Of a stretch of 64,000 nt of DNA, positions 50,555 to 59,056 are shown piece by piece. Each line of letters begins with the position of its first letter. The stretch's first letter is position 1. The notes beneath the pieces are model-generated. The model worked only from the letters and a program-made list of their open reading frames with translations. It did no database searches and had not been told where the DNA came from. The position numbers and the translations under genes were made by a program. The DNA comes from Streptomyces sp. CB01373. GTDB taxonomy: Bacteria > Actinomycetota > Actinomycetes > Streptomycetales > Streptomycetaceae. The stretch lies in contig NZ_NNBK01000003.1 in the NCBI RefSeq assembly GCF_002803075.1, forward strand, positions 310,001 through 374,000, read 5' to 3'.

Positions 50555-51151
50555 ATGGAGCTGATCCAGGACACCCCCGACCTGTCTGCCTATTTGGCCG
50601 CAGACGAGGGTATCGACCATGAGCACCCGATGGTCCGCGAAACGGCTGCCCGGCTCGCCGAGGGGGTGGCGGACTCGTATGCCTATGCGCGGTCCGCGTA
50701 CGAATTCGTGCGCGACGGCATCCCCCACTCGCAGGACGCGGGCGACTCGCGCGTCACCTGGCGCGCCTCCGACGTCCTTCGTCTGCGCACTGGCATCTGC
50801 TACGCCAAGGCCCATGCCCTGGCGGCGCTGCTGCGGGCCGAGGACATCCCGACGGCGCTGTGCTACCAGCGGCTGACGCGCGACGACGACGGCGGCGGGC
50901 ACGTGGTGCACGGACTGGTCGCCGTCCGGTTCGACGGAGCCTGGCACCGGCAGGACCCGCGCGGCAACAAGCCGGGCGTCGACGCCCGCTTCTCCCTCGC
51001 CGGTGAGCGTCTGGCCTTCGTGCCGGACTCCAAGTCCAACGAGCTGGACTATCCGGTGCTGTACGCTGAACCACACCCGGCCGTGCTGGCCGCCCTCAAG
51101 GCCGCTCCGGACCGGCCGCGGCTGTGGAAGACGCTCCCGGCCGCACTCTGA
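50555..51151 (+). CDS. Transglutaminase-like domain protein
   Basis: 198 residues. The Cys-His-Asp triad of the transglutaminase/protease-like fold is present: Cys in LRTGICYAKAHALAALLRA (about residue 83), His in GHVVHGLVAVRFDG and Asp in WHRQDPRGNKPG. Such bacterial proteins are mostly proteases or amidases of unknown substrate; there is no signal peptide, so it is cytoplasmic. No Shine-Dalgarno sequence is seen and the promoter places the mRNA start at or beside the ATG. The B3/4-domain gene follows after 17 bp, forming an operon. Confidence 0.85.
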   Translation: MELIQDTPDLSAYLAADEGIDHEHPMVRETAARLAEGVADSYAYARSAYEFVRDGIPHSQDAGDSRVTWRASDVLRLRTGICYAKAHALAALLRAEDIPTALCYQRLTRDDDGGGHVVHGLVAVRFDGAWHRQDPRGNKPGVDARFSLAGERLAFVPDSKSNELDYPVLYAEPHPAVLAALKAAPDRPRLWKTLPAAL

Positions 51152-51168
51152 CCGCGAGGCGGGAGAAC

Positions 51169-51864
51169 ATGGCACTGACGCTCACCGTGTCCGACGAGGT
51201 ACGCGCACTCGCGCCCGGCTTCACCCACGTGGCCGTCGAGGCCCGCGGGCTGGTCGGCGGACCGAGCACCGAAGGCTCCTCGGCGCTCCTCGACGACGCC
51301 GCGCGCCGTCTGGCGGCCCGGCTGGACGGACGCGCCCCGCACGAGGACCCGCACATGGCCGCCTGGCGCGAGACGTACACGGCGTTCGGCTCCAAGCCCT
51401 CCCGCACCCGCAACTCGGCCGAGGCGCTGGCCCGGCGGGCGCTGACCGGCGCCGGCCTGCCCCGCATCAACCTGCTCGTCGACCTCTACAACGCCATCAG
51501 CATCGCCCACCTCATCCCCGTCGGCGGCGAGGACCTCGACCTGATCGAGGGAGGGATGCGTCTCGTGCGTGCCAGTGGCGAGGAGGACTTCGTCACGGTC
51601 GCGGGCGGCGAGGAGACCGTCGAACACCCGGACGCGGGCGAGGTGGTGTGGTGCGACGAGGCCGGCGTGACCTGCCGCCGCTGGAACTGGCGCCAGGGCC
51701 CGCGCACCCGCCTCACCGAGCAGACCGCGTCGGGCATCTTCCTGCTGGAGAGCCTGGCCCCGATGCCGGTCGCCGAGGTCGAGGCGGCGGCGGCCGAACT
51801 CGCCGAACTGCTGGAGAAGTTCAGCCCGGGCGCCGAGGTCACCGTACGACCGCCCGCGGCCTAG
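51169..51864 (+). CDS. B3/B4 tRNA-binding-domain protein
   Basis: 231 residues with the B3/4 fold found in the beta subunit of phenylalanyl-tRNA synthetase and in stand-alone proteins. Core motifs are YTAFGSKPSRTRNSAEAL and INLLVDLYNAISIAHLIPVG with GGEDLDLIEGGMRL, typical of the stand-alone type, which may edit mischarged tRNA. GGGAG lies 3-4 nt before ATG 51169. It is co-transcribed with the transglutaminase-like gene 17 bp upstream. Confidence 0.85.
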   Translation: MALTLTVSDEVRALAPGFTHVAVEARGLVGGPSTEGSSALLDDAARRLAARLDGRAPHEDPHMAAWRETYTAFGSKPSRTRNSAEALARRALTGAGLPRINLLVDLYNAISIAHLIPVGGEDLDLIEGGMRLVRASGEEDFVTVAGGEETVEHPDAGEVVWCDEAGVTCRRWNWRQGPRTRLTEQTASGIFLLESLAPMPVAEVEAAAAELAELLEKFSPGAEVTVRPPAA

Positions 51865-51889
51865 GCCTTGAGTTTCTCCGCCCGGGGGG

Positions 51890-52618
51890 TCAGTGTGCCC
51901 CGGCCGTGCGGAGCTGGTCCGGGGTCGGGGCCGTGCCGCCGAGGTGGGCGGGCATCCACCAGGTGTCGTCGGCGGACCGGGGGCGGACCGGGTAGGCGCG
52001 CTGGGCGGCCTCAAGGAGCTCCTGGACGCGCTCGCGCAACCGGCGGGTGAGGGCGCCCGCGTACAGCTCGCGGGAGGCCTCCATGGCCTCGCCCACCCTG
52101 ATCGTGATCGGGATGTGGCTGCGCTTGAAGTTGCGCGGATGCCCCTTGGTCCACAGCCGCTGCGTGCCCCAGACGGCCATCGGGACCATGGGGACGCCCG
52201 CGTCCTGGGCGAGGCGTGCCGCACCCGACTTGAAGGCCTTCAGCGTGAACGACTGCGAGATCGTCGCCTCCGGGAACACCCCGACCACCTCACCGGACCT
52301 CAGCGAGTCCAGCGCGTGTGCGTACGCCGCCTCGCCGTTGGCGCGGTCCACCGGGATGTGCTTCATGCCGCGCATCAGGGGGCCGGAGACCCGGTGCCGG
52401 AAGACCGACTCCTTCGCCATGAAACGCACCAGGCGCTTCTGCGGGAGCGCCGCGAGCCCGTTGAAGACGAAGTCCAGATAGCTGATGTGATTGCTCACCA
52501 GCACGGCGCCGCCCGTGGTGGGAATGTTCTCCGACCCCTGGCAGTCGATCTTGAGGTCCCACGCCTTGAACATCGTGCGGGCGAGACCGATGACGGGGCG
52601 GTAGACGAGCTCTGCCAT
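51890..52618 (-). CDS. plsC: 1-acyl-sn-glycerol-3-phosphate acyltransferase
   Basis: 242 residues. The acyltransferase motifs are LVSNHISYLDFVFNGLAALP (HX4D, about residues 43-48), an RFMAKESVFRHRVSGPLMRG region, HIPVDRANGEAAYAHAL, and the substrate motif VGVFPEATISQ (about 113). It should acylate lysophosphatidate in phospholipid synthesis at the membrane surface. Its C-terminal 60 residues are Arg/Pro-rich and probably not part of the fold. It converges with the B3/4-domain gene. A small palindrome lies about 55 bp upstream. Confidence 0.88.
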   Translation of the reverse strand: MAELVYRPVIGLARTMFKAWDLKIDCQGSENIPTTGGAVLVSNHISYLDFVFNGLAALPQKRLVRFMAKESVFRHRVSGPLMRGMKHIPVDRANGEAAYAHALDSLRSGEVVGVFPEATISQSFTLKAFKSGAARLAQDAGVPMVPMAVWGTQRLWTKGHPRNFKRSHIPITIRVGEAMEASRELYAGALTRRLRERVQELLEAAQRAYPVRPRSADDTWWMPAHLGGTAPTPDQLRTAGAH

Positions 52619-52942
52619 GAGCGGGACGGACCCTTCTCTCTGCCAGGGAAGGGCTCCCGGCGGAAGTTACGCTGCCGTAGGTTTACGGCCTGTCGCAGAT
52701 CGTGCCCCAAGAACGGCGCGGGAGCCAGCCCACGTGCCCGTCCAACGCGAGATCCTCGTCACGTCACCCCTCAGATTCCGCCCGACGGCCCATCGTGGAC
52801 ACGCAGCACAGGCCTTGGAACCCCTTCGGGAACCTGTCCCGGGCGCCCGGGAATCTCCGTCCCAACGGGCGCGCTGTACCGGTGAGCGCGGGGGCGTCCG
52901 CGAAAGTGTGGCAGAGCGTGGCGGAAGAACGGGAGTACAAAC
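52619..52942. other. 324-bp divergent intergenic region (plsC / thioredoxin)
   Basis: No gene supported. It contains a GCCGTA/TACGGC palindrome on the plsC side and G/C-rich hairpin-prone sequence (GGAACCCCTTCGGGAACC at about 52818) in the middle. Confidence 0.55.
52674..52689. promoter_or_regulatory. Palindrome GCCGTAGGTTTACGGC upstream of plsC
   Basis: GCCGTA and TACGGC arms around GGTT, 55-70 bp before the plsC start, adjacent to a near copy of the same half site (GTTACGCTGCCGTAGG). Position suits an operator or -35 region; no regulator is next to it. Confidence 0.35.
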
Positions 52943-53269
52943 GTGCCGGGATGGGACGAGGGCAGACGGCTCGGGTCGGCCGAACTCGGTGAGGACCTCG
53001 GCGCGCGGGCCACGCTGGTGCAGTTCTCCAGCGCGTTCTGCGCACCCTGCCGGGCGACCCGGCGGATCCTCGGCGAGGTGGCCGGCGTGGTCCCCGGGGT
53101 GGCGCACGTCGAGGTCGACGCCGAGGCCCGGCTCGACCTCGTGCGCGCGCTCGGGATCCTCAGGACGCCGACCGTACTCGTCCTCGACGCGGACGGCCGC
53201 GTGGTGCGGCGGGCGGCCGGACAGCCGCGCAAGGCGGACGTCATCGCGGCCCTGGGGGAGGCGTTGTGA
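52943..53269 (+). CDS. Thioredoxin-like protein
   Basis: 108 residues, a compact thioredoxin fold. The active site is SSAFCAPCRATRRI (CxxC near residues 33-36), differing from the usual WCGPC by lack of the Trp and by Ala in place of Gly. The cis-proline loop is GILRTPTVLVLDADG. It reduces disulfides in the cytoplasm. GTG 52943 has GGGAG 7 nt upstream. The flavin reductase and its leader peptide follow. Confidence 0.88.
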   Translation: MPGWDEGRRLGSAELGEDLGARATLVQFSSAFCAPCRATRRILGEVAGVVPGVAHVEVDAEARLDLVRALGILRTPTVLVLDADGRVVRRAAGQPRKADVIAALGEAL

Positions 53270-53373
53270 GGTCGCCGTCCGGGGTGGTGAGGCCTCTGAC
53301 CGCGGCGGCGGGAGGGCTCGTGGATCCCGGGGCGTACTTGACTGTGCACGCCAACTATCGTGAGCCTGACCGC

Positions 53374-53454
53374 ATGCCCTCGGAACTCCTTCTTCTCGGG
53401 CGGCCCCGCGTCGACCCAGCCCGCCCCACGAGCGCGCGCCGTCCGGACTGTTGA
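53374..53454 (+). CDS. Putative 26-residue cysteine-type leader peptide
   Basis: ATG 53374 opens a 26-codon frame starting MPSELLLLGRPRVDPARPTS and ending in Cys. This layout, a Leu-rich start, R-x-VD, and a terminal Ser/Ala...Cys, is that of the short leader peptides found upstream of sulfur-assimilation and flavin-reductase genes in actinobacteria. It stops 44 bp before the flavin reductase ATG. Ribosome stalling at a terminal Cys codon when cysteine is short is the known model for this kind of leader; here it is inferred. Confidence 0.55.
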   Translation: MPSELLLLGRPRVDPARPTSARRPDC

Positions 53455-53498
53455 GCAGCCGCGGATCCCGCTCGTCCGACCAGCAGAAGGACGGCTCC

Positions 53499-54017
53499 AT
53501 GACGGCCACGTCCGACCTGGGTGCCTCCGGCACCGTCCAGTTCGCCTCCCCACAACTGCTGCGCTCCGTCTTCCGGCGGCACGCGGCGGGCGTCGCGGTG
53601 ATCACCGCCCGGGGCGACGCCGGTCCGGTCGGCTTCACCGCCACGTCCCTCACCTCCGTCTCCGCCGAGCCGCCGATGCTCTCCTTCGGTATCGGCACCG
53701 GCGGTTCCAGCTGGCCGGCCATCGCCGCGACCGACCATGTCGGCGTCCACATACTCGGTGAGCACCAGGAGGAACTGGCCGCCACCTTCGCGCGCAGCGG
53801 CGCCGACCGCTTCGGCGCGCCGACGGCGTGGCGCGAGGGTCCCGAGGGCGTCCCCGTCCTCGACGGCGTGCTCGCCTGGCTGGTGTGCCGTGTCGTCACA
53901 CGGGTGCCGGCCGGGGACCACCGGATCGTGCTGGCCGAGGTCGTCCTGGGCGATCCCGCGGGCGCCGGTCGTCCGCTTCTCTACCACCAGGGCCGCTTCA
54001 GCGCGCTGCGTGATTGA
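53499..54017 (+). CDS. Flavin reductase family protein
   Basis: 172 residues of the FMN-binding split-barrel flavin reductase type. LRSVFRRHAAGVAVITARGD starts it, GFTATSLTSVSAEPPMLSFG is the flavin-binding motif and FARSGADRFGAPTAWREGPE the middle; HQGRF near the end is typical. It reduces flavin with NAD(P)H for an oxygenase, possibly one of sulfur metabolism given the leader peptide. AAGGA lies 8 nt before ATG 53499. No oxygenase is adjacent. Confidence 0.88.
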   Translation: MTATSDLGASGTVQFASPQLLRSVFRRHAAGVAVITARGDAGPVGFTATSLTSVSAEPPMLSFGIGTGGSSWPAIAATDHVGVHILGEHQEELAATFARSGADRFGAPTAWREGPEGVPVLDGVLAWLVCRVVTRVPAGDHRIVLAEVVLGDPAGAGRPLLYHQGRFSALRD

Positions 54018-54185
54018 TCACCTCACCCCTCTCCTGCGAAGCCGTCGGGTTCCGGTTACGCTGCGTTGCGAAGGTCACAGTTCAAAGCGCTTGCTCAGCG
54101 GGCATGAACTGGGTGTACTGACGAGTAATATTCCGCTCGGAGCGCCTGGTCGCCCTGACCGGGATCGGCCGCTTCAGGCGCCTAT

Positions 54186-54203
54186 GCTGCCTAGGAAGGC
54201 AGC
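54186..54203 (+). promoter_or_regulatory. Hairpin at likely etfB transcription start
   Basis: GCTGCCT-AGGA-AGGCAGC (7-bp stem) overlaps the end of TATGCT (54183-54188), a possible -10 box, 47 bp before the etfB GTG. It would be an operator in DNA or a 5-prime stem in RNA; which is unclear. Confidence 0.35.
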
Positions 54204-54234
54204 CCAGAGAAGACGATGCAGTAGGAGAGCCGGC

Positions 54235-55020
54235 GTGAGCTTGAGGATCGTTGTCACTGTGAAGTACGTGCCCGACGCCACTGGCGACCGGCACTTCGCC
54301 GATGACCTGACCGTCGACCGGGACGACGTGGACGGTCTGCTCTCCGAGCTGGACGAGTACGCGGTCGAGCAGGCGCTGCGGATCGCGGAGGACGCCGACG
54401 ATGCCGAGGTCACCGTTCTGACGGTGGGTCCCGAGGACGCCAAGGACGCGCTGCGCAAGGCGCTGTCGATGGGCGCCGACAAGGCGGTCCACGTCGAGGA
54501 CGACGACCTGCACGGCACGGACGTCATCGGTACTTCACTGGTGCTGGCCAAGGCGATCGAGAAGGCCGGCTACGACCTGGTGATCTCGGGCATGGCCTCC
54601 ACCGACGGCTCCATGGGCGTGGTCCCGGCGCTGCTCGCCGAGCGTCTGGGTGTCCCCCAGGTGACGCTGCTGTCGGAGGTGTCGGTCGAGGACGGCACGG
54701 TGAAGGGCCGCCGGGACGGGGACGCGGCCTCGGAGCAGCTTGAGGCGTCGCTGCCCGCGGTGGTGTCCGTCACCGACCAGTCGGGCGAGGCCCGTTACCC
54801 GTCCTTCAAGGGCATCATGGCGGCCAAGAAGAAGCCGGTTCAGTCCTGGGATCTGTCCGACCTGGACATCGACGAGGACGAGGTCGGCCTGGAGGGTGCC
54901 TGGACGGCCGTGGACTCCGTGACGGAGCGTCCGGCCCGCACCGCGGGCACGATCGTCAAGGACGAGGGCGAGGGCGGCAAGCAGCTCGCCGCCTTCCTCG
55001 CGGAGCGCAAGTTCATCTGA
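54235..55020 (+). CDS. etfB: Electron transfer flavoprotein beta subunit
   Basis: 261 residues. Pairs with EtfA to carry electrons from acyl-CoA dehydrogenases to the quinone pool. Family features: RIVVTVKYVPDATGDRHFAD at the start, EYAVEQALRIAE, VTVLTVGPEDAKDALRKALS and the ETF-beta signature LVISGMASTDGSMGVVPALL then VPQVTLLSEV. GTG 54235 has GTAGGAGAG 5 nt upstream. The etfA gene follows after 86 bp; the gap contains a second copy of the last 12 bases of this gene. Confidence 0.94.
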   Translation: MSLRIVVTVKYVPDATGDRHFADDLTVDRDDVDGLLSELDEYAVEQALRIAEDADDAEVTVLTVGPEDAKDALRKALSMGADKAVHVEDDDLHGTDVIGTSLVLAKAIEKAGYDLVISGMASTDGSMGVVPALLAERLGVPQVTLLSEVSVEDGTVKGRRDGDAASEQLEASLPAVVSVTDQSGEARYPSFKGIMAAKKKPVQSWDLSDLDIDEDEVGLEGAWTAVDSVTERPARTAGTIVKDEGEGGKQLAAFLAERKFI

Positions 55021-55049
55021 TGCGTCTCGCGAGCCAGAAGTTCATCTGA
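55009..55049 (+). repeat. Duplicate of the etfB 3-prime end
   Basis: AAGTTCATCTGA, the last three codons plus stop of etfB (55009-55020), occurs again at 55038-55049 in the gap before etfA, preceded by similar AGC/GCGC sequence. It looks like a small local duplication. Confidence 0.55.
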
Positions 55050-55106
55050 GCCCGCTGGTTCCGCTGACCGTCCCTCACACTTCGCAAGCAGGAGAGAAGA
55101 AGTCCC

Positions 55107-56069
55107 ATGGCTGAAGTCCTCGTCTACGTCGACCACGCAGGCGGTGCCGTCCGCAAGCCGACCCTGGAGCTGCTGACCCTGGCCCGCCGCATCGGCGAGC
55201 CGGTCGCCGTCGCGCTCGGCGCGGGTGCCGCGGACACCGCCGCGACGCTCGCCGAGCACGGCGCCGTGCGGGTCCTCACCCACGACGCGCCCGAGTACGC
55301 CGACTACCTGGTCGTGCCCAAGGTGGACGCCCTGCAGGCCGCCGTCGAGGCCGTCTCGCCGGCCGCCGTGCTGGTGCCGTCCTCCACCGAGGGCAAGGAG
55401 ATCGCCGCGCGTCTGGCGCTGCGCATCGGTTCGGGCATCATCACCGACGCCGTCGACCTGGAGGCCGGCGACGAGGGCCCGGTGGCCACCCAGTCGGTGT
55501 TCGCCGCCTCGTACAGCACCAAGTCCCGTGTCTCCAAGGGCACCGCGGTCATCACCGTCAAGCCGAACTCGGCCGCCGTGGAGGCCGCCCCGGCCGCCGG
55601 TGCGGTCGAGGCGCTGAGCGTGGCGTTCTCGGACCAGGCGACCGGCACGAAGATCACCGGCCGGACGCCGCGTGAGTCGACGGGCCGCCCCGAGCTGACC
55701 GAGGCCGCGATCGTGGTCTCCGGCGGCCGTGGTGTGAACGGCGCGGAGAACTTCGCGGTCATCGAGGCGCTCGCCGACTCCCTCGGCGCGGCCGTGGGTG
55801 CCTCGCGCGCCGCCGTCGACGCCGGCTGGTACCCGCACACCAGCCAGGTCGGCCAGACCGGCAAGTCCGTGTCCCCGCAGCTCTACATCGCCAACGGCAT
55901 CTCCGGCGCGATCCAGCACCGCGCCGGTATGCAGACCTCGAAGACGATCGTCGCGGTCAACAAGGACCCCGAGGCCCCGATCTTCGACCTGGTCGACTAC
56001 GGCGTCGTCGGCGACCTGTTCGAGGTCGTCCCGCAGCTCACCGAGGAGATCAAGACCCGCAAGGGCTGA
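55107..56069 (+). CDS. etfA: Electron transfer flavoprotein alpha subunit
   Basis: 320 residues. [20 protein letters not shown] begins the N-terminal domain; the C-terminal FAD-binding domain has the ETF-alpha signature [20 protein letters not shown] followed by [20 protein letters not shown] (about residues 233-275), with [20 protein letters not shown] at the end. Works as heterodimer with EtfB; AidB-like and other acyl-CoA dehydrogenases are potential donors. GGAGAGAAGA lies 8 nt before the ATG. Confidence 0.95.
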   Translation: MAEVLVYVDHAGGAVRKPTLELLTLARRIGEPVAVALGAGAADTAATLAEHGAVRVLTHDAPEYADYLVVPKVDALQAAVEAVSPAAVLVPSSTEGKEIAARLALRIGSGIITDAVDLEAGDEGPVATQSVFAASYSTKSRVSKGTAVITVKPNSAAVEAAPAAGAVEALSVAFSDQATGTKITGRTPRESTGRPELTEAAIVVSGGRGVNGAENFAVIEALADSLGAAVGASRAAVDAGWYPHTSQVGQTGKSVSPQLYIANGISGAIQHRAGMQTSKTIVAVNKDPEAPIFDLVDYGVVGDLFEVVPQLTEEIKTRKG

Positions 56070-56084
56070 TCCTCAGGCGTACGA

Positions 56085-56133
56085 CCGAGGCCCCCGTGTC
56101 CTGCCCTCTCCGGGTGGGACGCGGGGGCCTCGG
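56085..56133 (+). terminator. Terminator after etfA
   Basis: CCGAGGCCCCCG and CGGGGGCCTCGG pair, extended by GTCC/GGGAC with one bulge, around an 11-13-nt loop, 16 nt after the stop codon. Confidence 0.8.
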
Positions 56134-56237
56134 CTCGTCCTGGCCGCAACCCCGTTCGGCCCCGGCGGGTGATCCCGTCCTCCCGCGCGCCAGGATGAGA
56201 TGAGAGGCGTGGGCGGTCGCGCGGAAGAAGGACGGTG

Positions 56238-56267
56238 TTGACCCACGGGAAGATCCGCGGATAACTT
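56238..56267 (+). promoter_or_regulatory. Promoter with internal palindrome before DUF6986 gene
   Basis: TTGACC (56238-56243) and TAACTT (56262-56267) are 18 bp apart, and the perfect palindrome ATCCGCGGAT (56253-56262) sits in the spacer. A second inverted repeat, TTCCG-GAAAG-CGGAA (56286-56300), lies in the leader just before the ribosome site. Both suit repression. Confidence 0.55.
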
Positions 56268-56316
56268 CGTACTGCGGATTATGGATTCCGGAAAGCGGAA
56301 AACAGGAGGGTGTGGG

Positions 56317-57621
56317 ATGGGTCAGGGCCAGCAGGAGAACGTGGCGACGAGCCTCGCGGGCGCCGTCAGCGAGGAGATCAGCGCCTCCCTCGCGCCGGTC
56401 GACGCCGAACTGGAGCGTCTCTACCCGGGCGACCCCGGCACCCGCCAGCCCGTTCACACCGTCTACGTGCCCGGCGACGTCTTCGAGGCCGGCACCGTCC
56501 GCTCCTGGGGCGACCGGGCGCTCGCCGCGCTCGACGAGCACGCCCCGGACGCGGCCTCCTTCGCCGCCGTCCTCGGCCTGAGCGACGAACTGGCCGTTCC
56601 CGTGTACGACCGCGTCCGCGCCAAGCTGGAGCGGGAGCCGATCGAGGACCTGCGGATCGACTTCGAGGACGGGTACGGCCCCCGGCCCGACGCGGAAGAG
56701 GACGAGGCGGCCGCCCGCGCGGCCGGGCTGGTCGCCGAGGCGTACCGGAACGGGAAGGCGGCCCCGTACATGGGCATCCGCATGAAGTGCTTCGAGGCGG
56801 CGGTCCGCGACCGGGGCATCCGCACCCTCGACATCTTCCTCACCGGCCTGATGGAGGCCGGGGGCCTGCCCGGCGGGCTGGTCCTGACCCTGCCGAAGGT
56901 GACCTATCCCGAGCAGGTCACCGCCATGGCCCGGCTGCTGGAGGCCTTCGAGAAGGCCCACGGGCTGGCGCCCGGACGCCTCGGCTTCGAGATCCAGATC
57001 GAGACCAGCCAGTCCATCCTCGCCGCCGACGGCACCGCCACGGTCGCCCGGATGATCCAGGCCGCCGAGGGCCGCGCCACCGGACTGCACTACGGCACCT
57101 TCGACTACAGCGCCTGCCTCGGCGTCTCCGCCGCCTACCAGGCCAGCGACCACCCGGCCGCCGACTACGCCAAGGCCGTGATGCAGGTCGCCGCCGCGGG
57201 CACGGGCGTACGCGTCTCGGACGGCTCCACCAACGTCCTGCCGGTCGGCCCGGCCGACAAGGTGCACGACGCCTGGCGGCTGCACTTCGGCCTCACCCGC
57301 CGTGCCCTGGCCCGCGCCTACTACCAGGGCTGGGACATGCACCCCGGCCACATCCCCACGCGGTACGCGGCCGTGTTCGCCTTCTACCGCGAGGGCTTCG
57401 AGCAGGCGGCGGCCCGCCTCGCCCGCTACGTCAGCCGCGCCGGCGGCGACGTCATGGACGAGCCCGCCACCGCCAAGGCGCTCAGCGGCTACCTGCTGCG
57501 CGGCCTGGACTGCGGCGCCCTCGACTCCGCCGAGGTCGCCGAGCGAACCGGCCTGACCCGCGCCGGCCTCGAGTCCTTCGCGGCCCCACGCCGCGGCGAC
57601 CTGACCGCGTCGGCGCAGTAG
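56317..57621 (+). CDS. DUF6986 family protein (HpcH/HpaI/CitE-type TIM-barrel aldolase-like)
   Basis: 434 residues. The CitE-like motif LRIDFEDGYGPRPDAEEDEA (about 113-132) with IDFEDGYG in place of DLEDAV, the helix GIRMKCFEAAVRDRG and the strand FEIQIETSQSILAADGT (about 226-242) point to a magnesium-dependent C-C lyase of the aldolase/citrate lyase beta class; GTFDYSACLGVSA and WDMHPGHIPTRYAAVFAFYR close the barrel. In actinobacteria these genes often occur near malate synthase or purine catabolism, which is not seen here. ATG 56317 is chosen for AGGAGG 7 nt upstream; ATG 56281 has none. Confidence 0.8.
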   Translation: MGQGQQENVATSLAGAVSEEISASLAPVDAELERLYPGDPGTRQPVHTVYVPGDVFEAGTVRSWGDRALAALDEHAPDAASFAAVLGLSDELAVPVYDRVRAKLEREPIEDLRIDFEDGYGPRPDAEEDEAAARAAGLVAEAYRNGKAAPYMGIRMKCFEAAVRDRGIRTLDIFLTGLMEAGGLPGGLVLTLPKVTYPEQVTAMARLLEAFEKAHGLAPGRLGFEIQIETSQSILAADGTATVARMIQAAEGRATGLHYGTFDYSACLGVSAAYQASDHPAADYAKAVMQVAAAGTGVRVSDGSTNVLPVGPADKVHDAWRLHFGLTRRALARAYYQGWDMHPGHIPTRYAAVFAFYREGFEQAAARLARYVSRAGGDVMDEPATAKALSGYLLRGLDCGALDSAEVAERTGLTRAGLESFAAPRRGDLTASAQ

Positions 57622-57643
57622 CCGGACGGCACGGCACACCGGC

Positions 57644-57684
57644 GGGGGCGTGACCCCGGGGCTCCGCCCCCGTGGTCACGCCCC
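57644..57684. terminator. Bidirectional terminator between DUF6986 and LacI genes
   Basis: GGGGCGTGACC and GGTCACGCCCC form an 11-bp stem with an inner CGGGG/CCCCG pairing, between two converging genes. Confidence 0.75.
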
Positions 57685-57760
57685 TCTGCTTCCGCCTCGC
57701 GCTTCGGCCGCGTGTCGGACCCGGCCCGCGTGGCGCGGGACGTCCGCCGGGCGTCGGGCG

Positions 57761-58831
57761 TCAGGCCGGCGGGGGCAGTTCGCCCGAGCCTCGGGTGATC
57801 AGGCGGGTCGGGAGTTCGATGCGTTCCGGGGCGAGGAGGGTGCCGTCCAGCTGGCGGAAGAGGCGCTCGGCGGCGGTTCGGCCGAGGGCCGCCGAGTCCT
57901 GGGCGACGACGGTGACTCCCGGCTGGAGCAGATCGGCCAGTTCGATGTCGTCGAAGCCGACGAGGGCGACCCGTCGCGCCTGCTCGGCCAGTACGCGGAT
58001 CACGGTGACGGTCACCCGGTTGTTGCCCGCGAAGACCGCGGTGACCGGGTCGGGCCCGGACAGCATGGTCTCGGTGGCCCGGCGCACCCGCTCCGGGTCC
58101 GTGACGCCCAGCGACATCCAGGAGTCCTCGACCGGTATGCCCGCGTCCTCCATCGCCGCCCGGTAGCCGCGCAGGCGTTCGGCGGCCGTATGGATACGGG
58201 GCATGTCGCCGATGAACCCGATCCGGCGGTGGCCGTGGGCGATCAGGTGGGCGACACCGTCGCGGGCCCCGCCGAAGTTGTCCGACAGCACGACATCGGC
58301 GTCGATGTTCCCGGCCGGGCGGTCCACGAACACGGTCGCGACGCCCGCCTTGAGCTCGGGTTCCAGATAGCGGTGGTCGTCACCGGCCGGGATCACGACC
58401 AGCCCGTCCACCCGCCGTGCACACAGCGCCAGCGCGAGTTCCTGCTCGCGCTCCGGGTCCTCCGCGCTGGATCCGTTGATGAGCAGGGCGCCGTGCGCGC
58501 GGGCGACCTCCTCCACCGAGCGGCTCAGCGGCCCGTAGAACGGGTCGGCGAGGTCTTCCAGGATCAGCCCCACGCTCGCCGTACGGCCCTTGCGCAGCAC
58601 CCGCGCGCTGTCGTTGCGGCGGAAGCCCAGGGCCGCGATGGCGTCCTGCACGCGCCGCTCCGTGTCCGGGGTGACCCCGGGCTCACCGTTGACCACGCGG
58701 GAGACGGTCTTCAGGCCGACGCCCGCGCGTGCCGCCACGTCCTTCATGGTCGGACGGCTTCCGTAGCGATTCGCCGACGCGCGGTCCGGGCGGTCTGCGG
58801 GGCGGTCTGCTCGACGGGCGGTCTCGGGCAC
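57761..58831 (-). CDS. LacI family transcriptional regulator
   Basis: 356 residues. The LacI HTH and hinge are KDVAARAGVGLKTVSRVVNG then RVQDAIAALGFRRNDSARVL (about residues 30-75), followed by the sugar-binding domain VGLILEDLADPFYGPLSRSV, FVDRPAGNIDADVVLSDNFG, HLIAHGHRRIGFIGD and VALVGFDDIELADLLQPGVT. GTG 58831 would give a 28-residue Arg/Asp-rich extension; ATG 58747 is an alternative with 328 residues. A perfect 12-bp operator lies 103 bp upstream, toward the divergent ROK gene. Likely sensor of the sugar used by the ROK kinase and alpha-galactosidase. Confidence 0.88.
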   Translation of the reverse strand: MPETARRADRPADRPDRASANRYGSRPTMKDVAARAGVGLKTVSRVVNGEPGVTPDTERRVQDAIAALGFRRNDSARVLRKGRTASVGLILEDLADPFYGPLSRSVEEVARAHGALLINGSSAEDPEREQELALALCARRVDGLVVIPAGDDHRYLEPELKAGVATVFVDRPAGNIDADVVLSDNFGGARDGVAHLIAHGHRRIGFIGDMPRIHTAAERLRGYRAAMEDAGIPVEDSWMSLGVTDPERVRRATETMLSGPDPVTAVFAGNNRVTVTVIRVLAEQARRVALVGFDDIELADLLQPGVTVVAQDSAALGRTAAERLFRQLDGTLLAPERIELPTRLITRGSGELPPPA

Positions 58832-58933
58832 GGTGCGGCGTCCTGTCCTGTCGTCCACGGGGACGAATCGCGTCCACGGGGATGCGTCGGTCCATGGGTT
58901 CGTATGAGGATGTGGCGTCGAGCATAGAACCTG

Positions 58934-58945
58934 GACAACGTTGTC
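58934..58945. promoter_or_regulatory. LacI-type operator GACAACGTTGTC
   Basis: GACAACGTTGTC is a perfect 12-bp palindrome between the LacI and ROK genes, 112 bp before the ROK ATG. Palindromes with a CG centre and AACGTT core are characteristic of LacI-family binding. Confidence 0.75.
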
Positions 58946-59056
58946 ATACGCACGAGAGACTGTCCATCGAACACTCCGGCCCGCGCCGCCCCACGGCGAT
59001 ACCGGACCGCGCCCACCTCTTGGTTTTCTCATGGTTGACGGGGAGATCTGACTCTG

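Noticed and set aside
53266..53454. 62-codon frame coupled to the thioredoxin stop (GTGA)
   Set aside because: Only its last 26 codons resemble a known leader peptide, with an internal ATG; the longer form is unlikely.
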